Shown here in pieces: positions 62,787-64,000 of a DNA stretch of 64,000 nt. Position 1 is the stretch's first letter; each line of letters starts with the position of its first letter. A program made the position numbers and the translations under genes. The DNA lies in the NCBI RefSeq assembly GCF_900182655.1, contig NZ_FXTC01000007.1, forward strand, positions 186,001-250,000, in the 5' to 3' direction. Origin of the DNA: Chryseobacterium rhizoplanae. GTDB lineage: Bacteria; Bacteroidota; Bacteroidia; Flavobacteriales; Weeksellaceae. The notes below the pieces were generated by a model. The model did not search any database. It saw only the letters and a list, made by a program, of their open reading frames with translations, and was not told the DNA's origin.

Positions 62787-63671
62787 ATGATGAAGAATTT
62801 TAAGTATTTATTTTTAATATTCCCTTTTTTAGTTACCTCATGTATCACAACAAAGGATGTGAGGTACTTGCAGCCGAGCGAAAGCCTTGTCATTAATGAA
62901 GAAGGTCTTATCCCGTACAATATTCCCGTGTACAGGATTACCAAAAATGACATCCTGAATCTTAATATTGTGACGACACCTAAGGGTGATGCTGCACAAT
63001 TTTATTCTTCTTACAATACTTCAGGCGGTGTTGCCGGTGGAGGGGTAACAAGTTCTGCAATATCAGGAGGTGGTAGTGTAGGAGGTGTAGTAAGTGCTAA
63101 CTCCGGTGGAAGCAGAGGCGGAAATATGAATTTCTATTTTAACGGACTCAAGGTTGACTCCAATGGTGATATCAATGTATTTGGAATCGGATATATAAAA
63201 GCTGAAGGAAGAACGCTTGACGATATTACGAAAGAAATCCAGGATAAAGTAAATGAAAATTTCCAGGACGGTAAATCTGAAGTTCGACTGAATACAGATG
63301 GTATTACCTATTATATTCTTGGGGACGTGGAAACTACAGGACTTTCAGGTGAGAAGGTTGCCCACAAAAATACCCTTACCATTACAGAGGCATTGGCTAT
63401 TAATGGCGGATTGAACAGAACTATTGATAAAAAAGAAGTCGTTATCCACAGAAAACTTCCGGAAGGAATCAAAATTGCCAAAATAGATCTTACCCGTGAA
63501 GACCTTATGAACTCTCCTTATTATTATGTACAGAACGGAGACGAAATCTATCTGAATACAAGAGCGAAAAGCTTGAATGGATTCGGAAAAGACCCTATTC
63601 AGACTTTGACTACAGGAGTTTCTGTAATTACTACTGCATTATCTATTTATTTACTCCTTAAAAATCTTTAG
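62787..63671 (+). CDS. Wza-type polysaccharide export lipoprotein
   Basis: This 294-aa protein has a lipoprotein signal with Cys19 (LFLIFPFLVTSC). The polysaccharide-export domain (VYRITKNDILNLNIVTTP...INVFGIGYIKAEGRTLDDITKEIQ) is interrupted at about residues 79-112 by a Gly/Ser/Val-rich low-complexity insert. An SLBB-like domain follows (YYILGDVETTGLSG...TITEALAINGGL), and a hydrophobic tail (LTTGVSVITTALSIYLLL) may span the outer membrane. It should form the outer-membrane export channel. It lies 2 nt before the Wzc-like gene. Confidence 0.9.
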   Translation: MMKNFKYLFLIFPFLVTSCITTKDVRYLQPSESLVINEEGLIPYNIPVYRITKNDILNLNIVTTPKGDAAQFYSSYNTSGGVAGGGVTSSAISGGGSVGGVVSANSGGSRGGNMNFYFNGLKVDSNGDINVFGIGYIKAEGRTLDDITKEIQDKVNENFQDGKSEVRLNTDGITYYILGDVETTGLSGEKVAHKNTLTITEALAINGGLNRTIDKKEVVIHRKLPEGIKIAKIDLTREDLMNSPYYYVQNGDEIYLNTRAKSLNGFGKDPIQTLTTGVSVITTALSIYLLLKNL

Positions 63672-63673
63672 CC

Positions 63674-64000
63674 ATGATTCCAGAAAGAGTAAACACTGCA
63701 GAGAAGAATAATTCTCAAAAAGATAAATCCGGGACATTTGCATTATTTGATTTGGAACACTTTTTAAGAAGGGTTCTTAAAAACTGGTACTGGTTTGTAT
63801 TGATGTTTATCATTGGCTATGCCATGTCATGGGTATACAGGAAATATTATGCACAGAATATTTATGCATCAGACTTATCATTAAGTACCTCCAGTAAAGG
63901 TTCAGAGTTTTTGCCAACACAGTCTAACCAATCTATTAACTTCATTTGGGGTGATACAGGAAATCAGGATGGGCTTTATTTGAAGAAAATGCTTTTATCC
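63674..64000 (+). CDS. Wzc/Wzz-like polysaccharide co-polymerase, 3' end beyond window
   Basis: The frame is open from ATG 63674 to the window edge (109 codons, no stop). It encodes MIPERVNTAEKNNSQKD, then FALFDLEHFLRRVLKNWYWFVLMFIIGYAMSWVYRKYY, which is the N-terminal Wzz-domain helix with a basic flank, then a periplasmic segment. Following a Wza-like gene by 2 nt, it is the expected inner-membrane co-polymerase, probably with a C-terminal tyrosine kinase domain that is not visible here. Confidence 0.87.
   Translation, partial: MIPERVNTAEKNNSQKDKSGTFALFDLEHFLRRVLKNWYWFVLMFIIGYAMSWVYRKYYAQNIYASDLSLSTSSKGSEFLPTQSNQSINFIWGDTGNQDGLYLKKMLLS

Noticed and set aside
1..64000. tRNA, rRNA, CRISPR arrays, insertion sequences or prophage genes
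   Set aside because: I saw no cloverleaf-like sequence, spaced direct-repeat array, transposase or phage structural motif on either strand.

Overview
This window is AT-rich chromosomal DNA from a member of the Bacteroidota, most likely a Chryseobacterium-like flavobacterium. The evidence is the TAnnTTTG promoter -7 elements, type IX secretion (T9SS) C-terminal sorting domains, the ileS - dksA/traR-like - lspA neighbourhood, and a long flexirubin-type pigment locus containing darA, darB and a tyrosine ammonia-lyase very close to the Flavobacterium johnsoniae enzyme. I saw no rRNA, tRNA, CRISPR array, insertion sequence or prophage.

Layout. 1-4.4 kb: the 3' end of an ECF sigma factor, a 44-codon ORF after it, a HAD nucleotidase, two PepSY-like proteins and an OmpR-type two-component system. 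4.4-11.5 kb (minus strand): housekeeping genes trpS, a SanA-like protein, lspA, two small proteins, a TraR/DksA-like protein and ileS. 11.9-13.6 kb: an M23 endopeptidase.

13.7-49.6 kb: the flexirubin / aryl-polyene locus in two opposed blocks. The plus block supplies the aromatic starter (tyrosine ammonia-lyase and an AMP-forming ligase), ring tailoring (a halogenase-like flavoenzyme), and FabG, KS, ACP, an acyltransferase and a CrtI-like oxidoreductase. It then runs into a C45-type acyltransferase, a DUF1648-like membrane protein, a hydrolase and an M36 metalloprotease. The minus block holds chain-building enzymes (two complete KSs, a KS without the active-site cysteine, half a KS, an ACP, three hotdog dehydratase-like proteins and a thioesterase), lipid handling (LolA-like protein, lipoprotein, ABC exporter, MMPL-acyltransferase fusion), a BtrH-like papain-fold protein, and DarB/DarA, which make the dialkylresorcinol half. 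The expected product is a chromophoric aryl-polyene acid esterified to a dialkylresorcinol and placed in the outer membrane.

49.8-64 kb (plus strand): two polytopic membrane proteins (one EpsG-like), a large duplicated FISUMP-type T9SS surface protein, topA, a small six-cysteine protein, an arginase-fold protein without the metal ligands, and the start of an exopolysaccharide cluster (GT2, WecA/MraY-type transferase, Wza-like lipoprotein, and a Wzc-like protein cut by the window edge).

Outside the genes the main observations are: a 15/16 match to the ParB-binding parS consensus in the largest gene-free gap; a 25-bp dispersed repeat present both between genes and in frame inside a ketosynthase gene; a three-copy intergenic twin-hairpin repeat of 67-69 nt; ten perfect GATAAAA repeats next to the trpS promoter; and overlapping face-to-face promoters between the ammonia-lyase and halogenase-like genes.
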